From assembly GCA_963929865.1 (NCBI GenBank), contig CAWVKK010000054.1:16640-80639 (forward strand): 64,000 nucleotides of DNA, read 5' to 3'. This DNA comes from JAGZHZ01 sp963929865. Its GTDB lineage: Bacteria > Bacillota > Clostridia > Lachnospirales > Lachnospiraceae. Shown here in pieces: positions 16,070-24,813 of the stretch (position 1 is its first letter; the number at the start of each line of letters is the position of its first letter). The position numbers were made by a program, and so were the translations under genes. The notes beneath the pieces are model-generated. The model was not told where the DNA came from, made no database searches, and saw only the letters and a program-made list of their open reading frames with translations.

Positions 16070-16666
16070 TTGACAACAGAAGAAAAGCTGAAGCATTTTG
16101 AAGATTCTGCGATCGCAAAGGCAAAATCGCTTGCAGAAAATATGATCCGCGAACACCAGAACGCACTGGATAAAATTTTTGCCGATCATAAGGCAGATAA
16201 GGACCGCCAGATCGCTCTTCAGATCAAAACAGAAACGGACAGTATCAAACGCGCTGACAATATGCAGCTTTCCAAAGAACAGATAAAGCTGAAACGGCTC
16301 CTGACACAGAAGACGAAAGAATTGAAGGAGAAGCTTTTCCTTGAAGTTTCGGAAAAGCTGAAAGCTTACCGAAGCACAGAAGACTATGTGAAGCTTTTAA
16401 AGCGTCAGATAGACAGCATCCACGAGACAGCAAAGAATCAGGAGGTTCATATTTACCTGGATGTAGAGGACGCGTCTCTTCTCGAAGCTCTCCAGGCATA
16501 CGACAAAGCCGAAAATTCTTCTTTTATCATAGCAAAATCCTCTTTCATGGGAGGGACGAAGGCGGTCATCCCAAGCCGCCGCATTCTGATCGATCATTCT
16601 TTCCAGACAAAGCTGGAAGAAGCCAAGAAGGAATTTACATTCAATGGAGGAGATGCCGATGAATAA
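16070..16666 (+). CDS. ntpE: V-type ATP synthase subunit E
   Basis: This 198-residue peripheral-stalk subunit has a long N-terminal helix (residues ~5-105, LAENMIREHQNALDKIFADH...) and a compact C-terminal domain with the VIPSRRILIDHSFQTKLEEAKKE ending typical of the family. The start is taken as TTG at 16070, because AGAAGG lies 8 bases upstream; a GTG at 16061 has no such site. It pairs with the H/G subunit to link the A3B3 head to subunits C and I. It overlaps the start of ntpA by 8 bases. Confidence 0.88.
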   Translation: MTTEEKLKHFEDSAIAKAKSLAENMIREHQNALDKIFADHKADKDRQIALQIKTETDSIKRADNMQLSKEQIKLKRLLTQKTKELKEKLFLEVSEKLKAYRSTEDYVKLLKRQIDSIHETAKNQEVHIYLDVEDASLLEALQAYDKAENSSFIIAKSSFMGGTKAVIPSRRILIDHSFQTKLEEAKKEFTFNGGDADE

Positions 16667-18425
16667 AACAGGTGTTATTTACGGTATCAACGGTCCTGTC
16701 ATTTACCTCAAAGGCAATACCGGGTTCAAAATGTCCGAGATGGTGTATGTCGGAAAGGAAAAGCTTGTCGGGGAGGTAATCGGACTGACTCTTGATACGA
16801 CCACAATTCAGGTGTTTGAGGAAACTACAGGGTTAAAGCCGGGCGAAACCGTGGAGGCGACCGGCGACGCCATCTCTGTCACTCTTGCTCCTGGAATTTT
16901 AAATAATATTTTTGACGGAATTGAACGCCCTTTAAGTGAGATTGCAAAATCTTCCGGAAAATATATCAGCCGCGGTATCAGTGTCGACTCTCTGGACACT
17001 GAAAAATTATGGGAGACACATATCACAGTAAAAGAGGGAGAATTTATACATGGCGGCACAATCCTGGCAGAAATTCCGGAAACTCCCGCTATTGTCCACA
17101 AGGCTATGGTTCCTCCGAATGTGTCAGGCACTGTCGTAAAGACTGTGCCCGACGGAGCATACCGCATCTTTGACCCTATTGTCACAATCCGCCTCGAAAA
17201 CGGAAAAGAGCAGGATCTGACCATCGCGCAGAAGTGGCCCATCCGGATCCCCAGACCGGTGCTGACCAGATTTTCCGCGTCAAAGCCTCTCATCACCGGT
17301 CAGCGTATCCTCGACACTCTGTTTCCGATCGCAAAGGGCGGTACCGCCGCCATTCCCGGAGGCTTTGGAACAGGAAAAACTATGACGCAGCATCAGATCG
17401 CAAAGTGGGCGGACGCCGATATCATTATCTATATCGGATGCGGAGAGCGCGGCAACGAGATGACGCAGGTACTTGAAGAGTTTTCCCATCTGATTGATCC
17501 CAGAACCGGAAATCCTCTTATGGACCGCACCGCTTTGATCGCCAACACCTCCAACATGCCGGTTGCGGCGCGTGAGGCTTCTATCTATACAGGGGTAACG
17601 CTGGCAGAATATTACCGCGATATGGGATATGACGTGGCGATTATGGCAGATTCCACTTCCCGGTGGGCAGAGGCTCTGCGTGAGCTTTCCGGACGTCTTG
17701 AGGAGATGCCTGCTGAGGAAGGTTTTCCTGCCTACCTCGCCTCCCGTCTGTCCGCCTTTTATGAGCGTGCGGGCATGATGCAGAATTTAAACGATACAGA
17801 GGGGTCTGTATCCATTATCGGCGCTGTCTCTCCGCAGGGCGGCGACTTCTCAGAGCCGGTGACACAGAACACAAAACGTTTTGTGCGCTGCTTCTGGGGA
17901 CTTGATAAGTCGCTTGCATATGCCAGACATTTCCCTGCCATCCACTGGCTGACCAGCTACAGTGAATATTTAAGCGATCTTGCTCCTTGGTACAAGGATC
18001 ACATTCATCCGAATTTTATCGATTACCGCAATCAGATCATGACGCTGTTAAACCAGGAGAGCAAACTGATGGAGATTGTAAAGCTGATCGGCGGCGACGT
18101 TCTGCCGGACGATCAGAAGCTGACACTTGAGATTGCCCGCGTGATCCGCCTCGGCTTTCTGCAGCAGAATGCGTTCCACAAGGAAGATACCTGCGTGCCT
18201 CTTGAAAAGCAGTTCCGGATGATGGACACCATTTTATATCTGTACCAGAAGTCCAGAACGCTGATTACGATGGGAATGCCGATGTCAGTTCTGAAGTCGC
18301 ACGATATCTTTGACCGCATTGTGTCGATCAAATATGACGTTCCAAATAACAGACTGGATCTGTTTGATGACTACAAAAAAGCAATCGATCAATTTTACAA
18401 TGCTGTCCTGGAGGAAAATGCATAG
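16659..18425 (+). CDS. ntpA: V-type ATP synthase catalytic subunit A
   Basis: This 588-residue catalytic subunit hydrolyses or makes ATP in the A3B3 head. The P-loop is GGFGTGKT (~residue 235), preceded by FPIAKGGTAAIPG. The A-specific non-homologous insert (residues ~115-190, GGTILAEIPETPAIVHKAMVPPN) is present, and ADSTSRWAEALRELS, GAVSPQGGDFSEPV and TRFVRCFWGLDKSLAYARHFPAI-like segments are conserved. The ATG at 16659 is preceded by GGAGGAGATG, so the in-frame ATGs at 16644 and 16653 are probably part of the ribosome site. Confidence 0.96.
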   Translation: MNKTGVIYGINGPVIYLKGNTGFKMSEMVYVGKEKLVGEVIGLTLDTTTIQVFEETTGLKPGETVEATGDAISVTLAPGILNNIFDGIERPLSEIAKSSGKYISRGISVDSLDTEKLWETHITVKEGEFIHGGTILAEIPETPAIVHKAMVPPNVSGTVVKTVPDGAYRIFDPIVTIRLENGKEQDLTIAQKWPIRIPRPVLTRFSASKPLITGQRILDTLFPIAKGGTAAIPGGFGTGKTMTQHQIAKWADADIIIYIGCGERGNEMTQVLEEFSHLIDPRTGNPLMDRTALIANTSNMPVAAREASIYTGVTLAEYYRDMGYDVAIMADSTSRWAEALRELSGRLEEMPAEEGFPAYLASRLSAFYERAGMMQNLNDTEGSVSIIGAVSPQGGDFSEPVTQNTKRFVRCFWGLDKSLAYARHFPAIHWLTSYSEYLSDLAPWYKDHIHPNFIDYRNQIMTLLNQESKLMEIVKLIGGDVLPDDQKLTLEIARVIRLGFLQQNAFHKEDTCVPLEKQFRMMDTILYLYQKSRTLITMGMPMSVLKSHDIFDRIVSIKYDVPNNRLDLFDDYKKAIDQFYNAVLEENA

Positions 18426-18439
18426 AAAGGGGAATCATT

Positions 18440-19834
18440 ATGGCCATAGAATATTTAGGACTCAGTGAGATCAATGGTCCTCTGGTCGTTCTCGAAGGCG
18501 TTCAGGATGCTTCCTTTGAGGAAATTGTTGAAATCACTGTCGACGGAAATGAAAAAAAGCTTGGACGTATCGTTGAAATTTACGAGGACAAGGCTGTCAT
18601 TCAGGTATTCGAAAGCACAGAAAATATGTCTTTGCAGAATACCCGCACCCATCTGACCGGACATCCGATGGAAATTTCTCTCGCCCCTGAAATTCTGGGG
18701 CGTACCTTTAACGGAATCGGTCAGCCGATCGACGGGCTTGGCGATATCACTCCCGAAAAGCGCGCAAATGTCAACGGACTTCCGCTCAATCCTGTCACCC
18801 GGGAATATCCGCGAAATTATATTCGGACAGGAATTTCAGCCATTGACGGGCTGACCACCCTGATCCGGGGTCAGAAGCTTCCTATCTTTTCGGGAAATGG
18901 TCTTCCTCACGACCGTCTTGCCGCGCAGATTGTCAAGCAGGCGTCCCTGGGCGAAAACTCGGATGAAAAATTTGCGATTGTTTTTGCCGCGATGGGAATC
19001 AAATACGACGTCGCACAGTTTTTCCAGAAAACGTTTGAGGAGAGCGGCGTCTCTGACCATGTTGTCATGTACTTAAATCTCGCCAACGATCCTGTCGTGG
19101 AGCGTCTGATCACTCCGAAGGTGGCGCTGACCGCCGCAGAATATCTTGCTTTTGAGAAGGGAATGCACATTCTTGTCATTCTGACCGATATGACGTCCTT
19201 CGCCGAGGCTATGCGTGAGGTTTCCTCCTCAAAGGGCGAGATTCCAAGCCGTAAAGGCTTTCCGGGATATCTCTACAGTGAGCTTGCCACCATCTATGAG
19301 AGAGCCGGTATCGTTGAGGGGATCAATGGTTCTGTGACGCAGATTCCGATTTTGACGATGCCAAACGACGACATCACCCACCCGATCCCGGACTTGACAG
19401 GATATATCACAGAAGGACAGATTGTCCTTGACAGACAGCTTCACGGGCAGGCGATCTATCCTCCGATCAATGTTCTCCCTTCTCTGTCGCGTCTGATGAA
19501 GGACGGAATCGGAGAGGGATACACAAGGGAAGATCATCAGGCTGTGGCAAACCAGCTGTTTTCCTGCTATGCCAAGGTAGGAGACGCCAGAGCGCTCGCG
19601 TCTGTCATCGGAGAGGATGAGCTTTCCCCTCTCGACAAAAAGTATCTTCAGTTTGGAAAAGCGTTTGAGACACAGTTTATCGGTCAGGGCGAGGAGGAAA
19701 ACCGCTCGATCACCGAGACTCTCGACAAAGGCTGGAAGCTGCTTGGTATGCTTCCGCGGGAAGAGCTTGACCGTATCGACACGAAAATCCTGGATCGCTA
19801 TTATAAGCCCGAAGAGTCTGAGGTGAGCGTATGA
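18440..19834 (+). CDS. ntpB: V-type ATP synthase regulatory subunit B
   Basis: This 464-residue non-catalytic nucleotide-binding subunit has the degenerate P-loop SGNGLPHDRLA in place of a true Walker A. AIVFAAMGIKYDVAQFF and VLPSLSRLMKDGIGEG are also typical of B subunits. It alternates with subunit A in the head. An AAAGGGG site precedes the ATG, 14 bp after ntpA, and its stop overlaps the ntpD start (ATGA). Confidence 0.96.
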   Translation: MAIEYLGLSEINGPLVVLEGVQDASFEEIVEITVDGNEKKLGRIVEIYEDKAVIQVFESTENMSLQNTRTHLTGHPMEISLAPEILGRTFNGIGQPIDGLGDITPEKRANVNGLPLNPVTREYPRNYIRTGISAIDGLTTLIRGQKLPIFSGNGLPHDRLAAQIVKQASLGENSDEKFAIVFAAMGIKYDVAQFFQKTFEESGVSDHVVMYLNLANDPVVERLITPKVALTAAEYLAFEKGMHILVILTDMTSFAEAMREVSSSKGEIPSRKGFPGYLYSELATIYERAGIVEGINGSVTQIPILTMPNDDITHPIPDLTGYITEGQIVLDRQLHGQAIYPPINVLPSLSRLMKDGIGEGYTREDHQAVANQLFSCYAKVGDARALASVIGEDELSPLDKKYLQFGKAFETQFIGQGEEENRSITETLDKGWKLLGMLPREELDRIDTKILDRYYKPEESEVSV

Positions 19835-20469
19835 ATCCAAATACCTTTCCCACAAAGGGAAATCTGATTCTTGCGAAAAATTCGTTGGCTCTCGCCAAAC
19901 AGGGATATGAGCTGATGGATAAAAAGCGAAACATTCTGATCCGCGAGATCATGGATCTGATCAGCCAGGCGTCTAAAATTCAGAGCGAGATCGACGAGAC
20001 TTTCCGGACTGCGTACGCTGCCCTGCAGCGCGCCAACATTGAGCTGGGCATCAACTACGTCCAGGAGGTATCCTTTACCGTCCCGGTGGAGGATTCGATC
20101 CGTATCAAGACACGCAGCATCATGGGAACGGAAATCCCGCTCGTAGAGTGCGATTCCACTCCCGTTCGCTCCGTCTACTCCTATTATTCGACGAAGCCGT
20201 CTCTGGATCAGGCAAAAATCGCGTTTGAGCGTGTAAAAAATCTGACGATCCGTCTCTCTATGATTGAAAACTCTGCGTACCGGCTCGCCGCCAATATCAA
20301 AAAGACGCAGAAGCGCGCCAACGCTTTGAAAAATATCACGATTCCTATGTACGAGGAGCTGACCGCCAATATCCAAAACGCTCTGGAGGAAAAGGACCGT
20401 GAAGAATTTACGAGACTCAAGGTAATCAAGAGAATGCAGACAAAAAAGAAAAATGCAGCGGCACAGTAA
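19831..20469 (+). CDS. ntpD: V-type ATP synthase subunit D (central stalk)
   Basis: This 212-residue axle subunit is almost wholly helical with N- and C-terminal coiled-coil arms. It opens with the family pattern NTFPTKGNLILAKNSLALAKQGYELMDKKRNIL and ends in a basic tail (KRMQTKKKN). It inserts into the A3B3 head and binds F. A 4 bp overlap with ntpB indicates coupling. It is the last gene of the operon before the terminator at 20491. Confidence 0.95.
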   Translation: MNPNTFPTKGNLILAKNSLALAKQGYELMDKKRNILIREIMDLISQASKIQSEIDETFRTAYAALQRANIELGINYVQEVSFTVPVEDSIRIKTRSIMGTEIPLVECDSTPVRSVYSYYSTKPSLDQAKIAFERVKNLTIRLSMIENSAYRLAANIKKTQKRANALKNITIPMYEELTANIQNALEEKDREEFTRLKVIKRMQTKKKNAAAQ

Positions 20470-20490
20470 GGCGTACCGCTTTTGAAGCAC

Positions 20491-20554
20491 AAAAAGAGAG
20501 AGTGAGGAATCACACAGATTTTTTCTGGAGTGATTCCCCTCCCTCTCTTTTTTT
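20491..20554 (+). terminator. Terminator of the V-ATPase operon
   Basis: A long imperfect stem (AAAGAGAGAGTGAGGAATCAC with GTGATTCCCCTCCCTCTCTTT) ends in a run of seven or more Ts, ~20 bp after ntpD. Confidence 0.9.
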
Positions 20555-20722
20555 ATCTAAAAAACCGGCTTATACCTTATTCCCTCTGCTTGACTTTTAT
20601 ATCTGTTTTTAGTAAAATCGTAAATGGAATTTAATATTTTTGTAAACTTTTATCAGTTTTATCAGACGGAACGGACTCGCAAAAGTGAATTGCAAAAGAT
20701 AGGAAAGGGAGTTTGCTTATTT

Positions 20723-22327
20723 ATGAAAAAAGGAATGTTTACCGTTCTTGCGCTTGCTGGGCTTTTAACGTTTTTTGCTCTGCCGAATCAGACCGAGGCG
20801 GCATGGCAGAAAACCTCCGCTGGAACGCGCTACACCATCGATCAGTCCCCCGGCTACATGGTGGGGCTTAAGACGATCGATGGAAACACGTACTATTTCA
20901 CCAAAAAGGGCTATATGCTCACCGGATGGTTCCGGACCGGCGGGCGATCCTTCTACTTTGACTTAAAGACAGGAATCATGAAAAAGGGGCGCGCTGTCAT
21001 CGGAGGAAAGGCTTACTATTTCAGTCCCGCAAACGGCGTCCTGCAGACAGGGTGGTTCCAGGCTGCAACCTCAAAGCTGTGGTACTACAGCGATCAAAAC
21101 GGCGTGATGCAGAAAAGCAAGTGGGTCGACGGCTATTATCTCGACAGCACCGGAAAACGCGCTTCAGGCTTTACCGTGATCGGCTCCAACCGCTACTTCT
21201 TTGTAAACGGGAAAGCGAAAACAGGGTGGTTCTCCTATAAAGGCAAAAAATACTACGCAAACGGTCACGGCATTCTCCAGAAGAACAGATGGATGGGACG
21301 TTTTTATGTGAAGTCGGATTCTTCGATGGCGCTCGGCTGGACAAAGATCGGCTCTAAAAAATATTATTTCAATCCTTCGACCGGAGTGATCGTAAAAAAT
21401 TCGTTTGTCACGACAAACGGATATCGTTTCTGCACAGATTCCTCCGGGGCAATGATCGCCGGAAAGTGGATTCACAATACGTATTATGTCATGAATAACG
21501 GCGTCGTCGCAACCGGGTGGCGCACGGTCGGCGGAAACCGGTATTATTTCCACTCTTCCACCGGAGCCAAGGTAAAGGGCTTTATCCCCTACAACGGCAA
21601 AACGTACTACACGGACAAGACCACCGGTATCCTCGTCAAGAGCAAATGGGTCGGCGAAAAATACATAAACCGCTACGGCGTGATGGTGACAAACAACTGG
21701 CATATGGACTACTATTTCGATGAAGATGGAAACCGGGTTACAGGATGGCAGACGATCGGAGGAATGCGTTTCTATTTTGACCCTTCTGACGATCAGATTG
21801 TGACAGGCTTGCAGACAATCGGAGGCAAAAAATATTATTTCCGTCCCAAAGCGGAATCTTCCTACCGTAAGGGTTCTCTGGTCACGGATACCACGCTGAC
21901 CCTAAACGGAAAGGTCTATACGATCAATGCTTCCGGCGTCGTGATAAGAGAGGAGGTTTCCTCGCTCGGTCAGGAAATCGCAGACTACGCGATGAAATTC
22001 CGCGGTTATCCGTATGTCTACGGAGGAAATAATCTTTATACCGGCGTGGACTGTTCAGGGTTTACCCAGCAGGTAATGCTCCATTTCGGCATCACCATTC
22101 CCCGCACTGCCGACGCGCAGATGAAGGGAAAAGGAACGCGCATTGATGTCGACTTAGACGAACTTCTCCCCGGCGATCTGCTCTTTTACGGCTCGCTCTC
22201 CTATTCGGGACATGTAGCATTGTACATCGGAAACGGAAAGATCATCCATGCGGCGAACGAGCAGCTTGGTATTACCGTATCCAACTATAATTACCGCACG
22301 CCGGTAAAAGCAATGCGCTACTGGTAA
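20723..22327 (+). CDS. Secreted NlpC/P60 peptidoglycan endopeptidase with choline-binding-like repeats
   Basis: A 534-residue secreted protein. It has a signal peptide (MKKGMFTVLALAGLLTFFAL..., cleavage near NQTEA), then about 15-18 repeats of ~20 residues of the cell-wall-binding GW-Y-F type (e.g. TGWFRTGGRSFYFDLKTG) at ~residues 30-405. The C-terminal NlpC/P60 domain (~415-534) has catalytic Cys in GVDCSGFTQ, His in YSGHVALYIG and a polar His in KIIHA. It should cleave wall peptides while bound to wall polymers. The start at ATG 20723 follows GGAAAGGGAG; longer in-frame starts upstream would bury the signal peptide. It has its own terminator downstream. Confidence 0.92.
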   Translation: MKKGMFTVLALAGLLTFFALPNQTEAAWQKTSAGTRYTIDQSPGYMVGLKTIDGNTYYFTKKGYMLTGWFRTGGRSFYFDLKTGIMKKGRAVIGGKAYYFSPANGVLQTGWFQAATSKLWYYSDQNGVMQKSKWVDGYYLDSTGKRASGFTVIGSNRYFFVNGKAKTGWFSYKGKKYYANGHGILQKNRWMGRFYVKSDSSMALGWTKIGSKKYYFNPSTGVIVKNSFVTTNGYRFCTDSSGAMIAGKWIHNTYYVMNNGVVATGWRTVGGNRYYFHSSTGAKVKGFIPYNGKTYYTDKTTGILVKSKWVGEKYINRYGVMVTNNWHMDYYFDEDGNRVTGWQTIGGMRFYFDPSDDQIVTGLQTIGGKKYYFRPKAESSYRKGSLVTDTTLTLNGKVYTINASGVVIREEVSSLGQEIADYAMKFRGYPYVYGGNNLYTGVDCSGFTQQVMLHFGITIPRTADAQMKGKGTRIDVDLDELLPGDLLFYGSLSYSGHVALYIGNGKIIHAANEQLGITVSNYNYRTPVKAMRYW

Positions 22328-22355
22328 TCGCAAATCTATTGAGCAATTGCTCTCG

Positions 22356-22402
22356 AAAAAAAGAGCTGTCTCTGAAGTGTTGATTCAGGGCAGCTCTTTT
22401 TT
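22356..22402 (+). terminator. Terminator after the NlpC/P60 gene
   Basis: The stem AAAAAGAGCTG(TC) with (GG)CAGCTCTTTTT encloses a smaller CTGAA/TTCAG helix. A-rich 5' and T-rich 3' flanks could stop transcription both ways. Confidence 0.85.
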
Positions 22403-22536
22403 CTGACAATATCTATTATTTTCTCATATGTAAAACAATTTCTGTTTCAGATTATTCGGTTCTGTCTTTTTTTTATCATTTGAATTGTCTATTTTGCACA
22501 AAACATATATTCTTATAAAAATACTATGTAAACCAC

Positions 22537-22626
22537 TTATCCACCGTGTTTTTATGTGGATAATGTGGATAACTATGTGTATAACTCTGTTTTTCCCCTT
22601 TTTTCACCTTGTAAAAATGTGGATAA
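22537..22626. other. Cluster of DnaA boxes between convergent genes
   Basis: Within 90 bp there are three perfect TGTGGATAA boxes (22555-22563, 22564-22572, 22618-22626), one TGTGTATAA (22576-22584), which also fits TTATNCACA, and one opposite-orientation box with one mismatch (TTATCCACC, 22537-22545). Two boxes abut directly. The flanks are AT-rich. Both neighbouring genes point inward, so the sites are not in a promoter of either gene. No dnaA, dnaN or parAB is nearby. Confidence 0.8.
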
Positions 22627-22856
22627 CTTTTCTAATCTGTCTATTTTTCCCTCTCTTTTTCAAACGTGATCTGTTCTCTTTTGTGCATTTTTCTCATTTT
22701 TCTCTTTTCTCCCGTCAAATCGCCTTTTTTACAATTTGAAATCTATTCTGAATTATCTTACAATTTATGCGCCTCGTTTTTCTTGCTCACAGCTCTTTGA
22801 AACTCTTTTCCGCGCCCTGATTTTTTCTGTGCCGGCAAGCTTTCTTTGCAAATGGA

Positions 22857-22880
22857 AAGGGGACCGCTTTCACGATCCCC
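22857..22880 (-). terminator. Weak terminator after the SH3/NlpC gene
   Basis: On the minus strand GGGGA...TCCCC with a ~14 nt loop is followed by only three Ts. It lies ~40 bp beyond the stop at 22922. Confidence 0.4.
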
Positions 22881-22921
22881 AAAGGCTATATGTTAAATTT
22901 TGTTTTAACCTGGCTGAATGA

Positions 22922-24631
22922 TCAATAATATCTGACTGCGCTGTATTCCGAGCGGTAACTTCTGTCTGATACAATGATTCCTGTCGACGGGCTGCTTGCA
23001 TGTACAACCTGTCCGTTTCCAATGTAGATCGATACATGACCGATCGTGCCGCCGTCACTGTAGAAAATCAGATCTCCCGGCTGTAAAGATCCTAAATCTA
23101 CCGGCGTTCCGGCTGCCGCCTGTTCTGCTGCCGTTCTCGGAATATAAATTCCAAACGCTGCAAAGACAGACTGTGTAAATCCGGAGCAGTCTGCTCCGTC
23201 AGTGAGGCTTGTGCCTCCCCATACATAAGGATTGCCCACAAACTGAAGCGCATACGCTACGATCTGTTCTCCTACGCTTGAAGTGCCTGGATCTTCATAG
23301 ATCGGTTCCTCCTCGATCGGTTCTTCGTATACCGGATCCTCATAGATTGGCTCTTCATAGACCGGATCCTCGTAGATCGGCTCTTCGTACACCGGATCCT
23401 CGTATACCGGGTCCTCATAGACCGGCTCTTCGTATACCGGATCTTCATACACAGGGGCTTCCGTCTCCGGAATCTGCTCCTGTAAGTATTCCAGGTATTC
23501 CAGCTCTGCAAGATACTGCTGATATGCTTCCTCGTCTGCCTGCTGCTGTGCAAGCGCCGCCTGGTAAGCCGCCTCCTGCTCTGCGAGATATGCTGCGTAT
23601 TCTGCTTCTGCCTGTGCCTGCTCTGCTTCCTGCTGTGCGAGCGCTGCCTGGTAAGCTGCCTCCTGTTCTGCAAGATACTGCGCATAAGCTGCTTCCTGCT
23701 CTGCAAGATATGCCGCATAAGCTTCCTCTGCCGCCTGCTGCGCTGCCTCTTCCTCAGCAATTCTTATCGCTTCCTCTTCCAGCGACTCAGCCGCCGGAAA
23801 AACAGTCTCGCAATTTACGTAATCTGCCGACACATATCCGATCAGGTCTGCGTCAACAGCAACTTTCACCCAATTTCCTTCCTGTCCCAAAACTTCCAGT
23901 TCCTGGGAATCTCCTACCATGGAGATGACGTCTGATTCAATGTCCGCACATTCACGGACCATCAGCGTCTCTGTGTTTACCGTGGCAACCTCATCTGCCA
24001 CAAAATAACTCAGATATTCCGCGTCTGCGCCTGTCACAAAATACGCCTTGTTTACGTATCCTGTCACAGAACCTGACTGGATCAGATACCAGTCGCCTTC
24101 TTCTCCCAGAATATCGGCTCCGCAGTTGTTGTAGATCTTTCCGATGACGTTTCCGTCCATGCTTGCCGCGTCTCTGATATTGACGTAGCATCCTTCATTG
24201 ATGTAGGCAACTGCAATATTGTTGAACTGCGGATCAAGCGGTGCTTTTACGGTAGATTCTGTGCTTGTATCAATGTATGTAGTGTCGGAGCTTTCCCAAT
24301 AGCCGTCAGTTTCTTCTGCTGTCTGCACCGCAGGAGCTTCTGTCTCTTCCTGCGAAACGGCTGTCGTCTCCGGCACAGTCTGTTCAGTTTCAGCTGTGAC
24401 GGTCGGAATTTCCGACGTGCCGCTGCTTTCCGCCGAAGCTCCCAGACTCCCCGATTCTGTATTTTCTTCTGATTGCGTCTCTGTCTCCGGAGCATTGTCT
24501 TCTACAAGTTCACTATAGTCGATCAAGGTGATCCCGGCGGCGCCCGCCGTCATCGTTCCATTGCTCAAAGCCATCGCGCCTGCCATACAGACAACGGCTG
24601 CTTTTTTTACTCCTTTTTTCATTTTTAACAT
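22922..24631 (-). CDS. Secreted SH3b-NlpC/P60 endopeptidase with repetitive linkers
   Basis: A 569-residue exported wall hydrolase. Signal peptide ~1-33; acidic, threonine-rich low-complexity region ~40-130; two bacterial SH3 domains (~145-200 and ~215-275, with VNIRDAASMDG and LMVRECADIES); an A/E/Q/Y-rich helical repeat region (~290-385, AEQEAAYQAALAQQ units); eleven five-residue P-[VI]-Y-E-[DE] repeats (~390-445); and an NlpC/P60 domain (~455-569) with catalytic Cys in GADCSGFTQS, His in IGHVSIYIG and His in VVHAS. GGAGG lies just before the first ATG; an in-frame ATG 9 bases later is also possible. It faces the other NlpC gene across the DnaA-box spacer. Confidence 0.92.
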   Translation of the reverse strand: MLKMKKGVKKAAVVCMAGAMALSNGTMTAGAAGITLIDYSELVEDNAPETETQSEENTESGSLGASAESSGTSEIPTVTAETEQTVPETTAVSQEETEAPAVQTAEETDGYWESSDTTYIDTSTESTVKAPLDPQFNNIAVAYINEGCYVNIRDAASMDGNVIGKIYNNCGADILGEEGDWYLIQSGSVTGYVNKAYFVTGADAEYLSYFVADEVATVNTETLMVRECADIESDVISMVGDSQELEVLGQEGNWVKVAVDADLIGYVSADYVNCETVFPAAESLEEEAIRIAEEEAAQQAAEEAYAAYLAEQEAAYAQYLAEQEAAYQAALAQQEAEQAQAEAEYAAYLAEQEAAYQAALAQQQADEEAYQQYLAELEYLEYLQEQIPETEAPVYEDPVYEEPVYEDPVYEDPVYEEPIYEDPVYEEPIYEDPVYEEPIEEEPIYEDPGTSSVGEQIVAYALQFVGNPYVWGGTSLTDGADCSGFTQSVFAAFGIYIPRTAAEQAAAGTPVDLGSLQPGDLIFYSDGGTIGHVSIYIGNGQVVHASSPSTGIIVSDRSYRSEYSAVRYY

Positions 24632-24813
24632 AAGCCTCCATATATATCAATCCATTTATTACAAAACTATTAAATTTATTACATGGTTATCATATCAAAA
24701 ATTAATAAACATGTCAACCCTTATTATTTTATTTTTATTTCCGTAAAATTTTGTATATATATGGAGACATTTCTGTTATACTTTACAACATCTTGTGGTT
24801 TTCACTCTTTCCC

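Noticed and set aside
22537..22626. Calling the DnaA-box cluster the chromosomal origin
   Set aside because: dnaA, dnaN, rpmH and parAB are absent and flanking genes converge, whereas genes usually run away from oriC.
22485..22739. An 84-codon plus-strand frame through the DnaA-box spacer
   Set aside because: The product is almost all F, I, L and M, reflecting T-rich DNA, and it has no convincing ribosome site.
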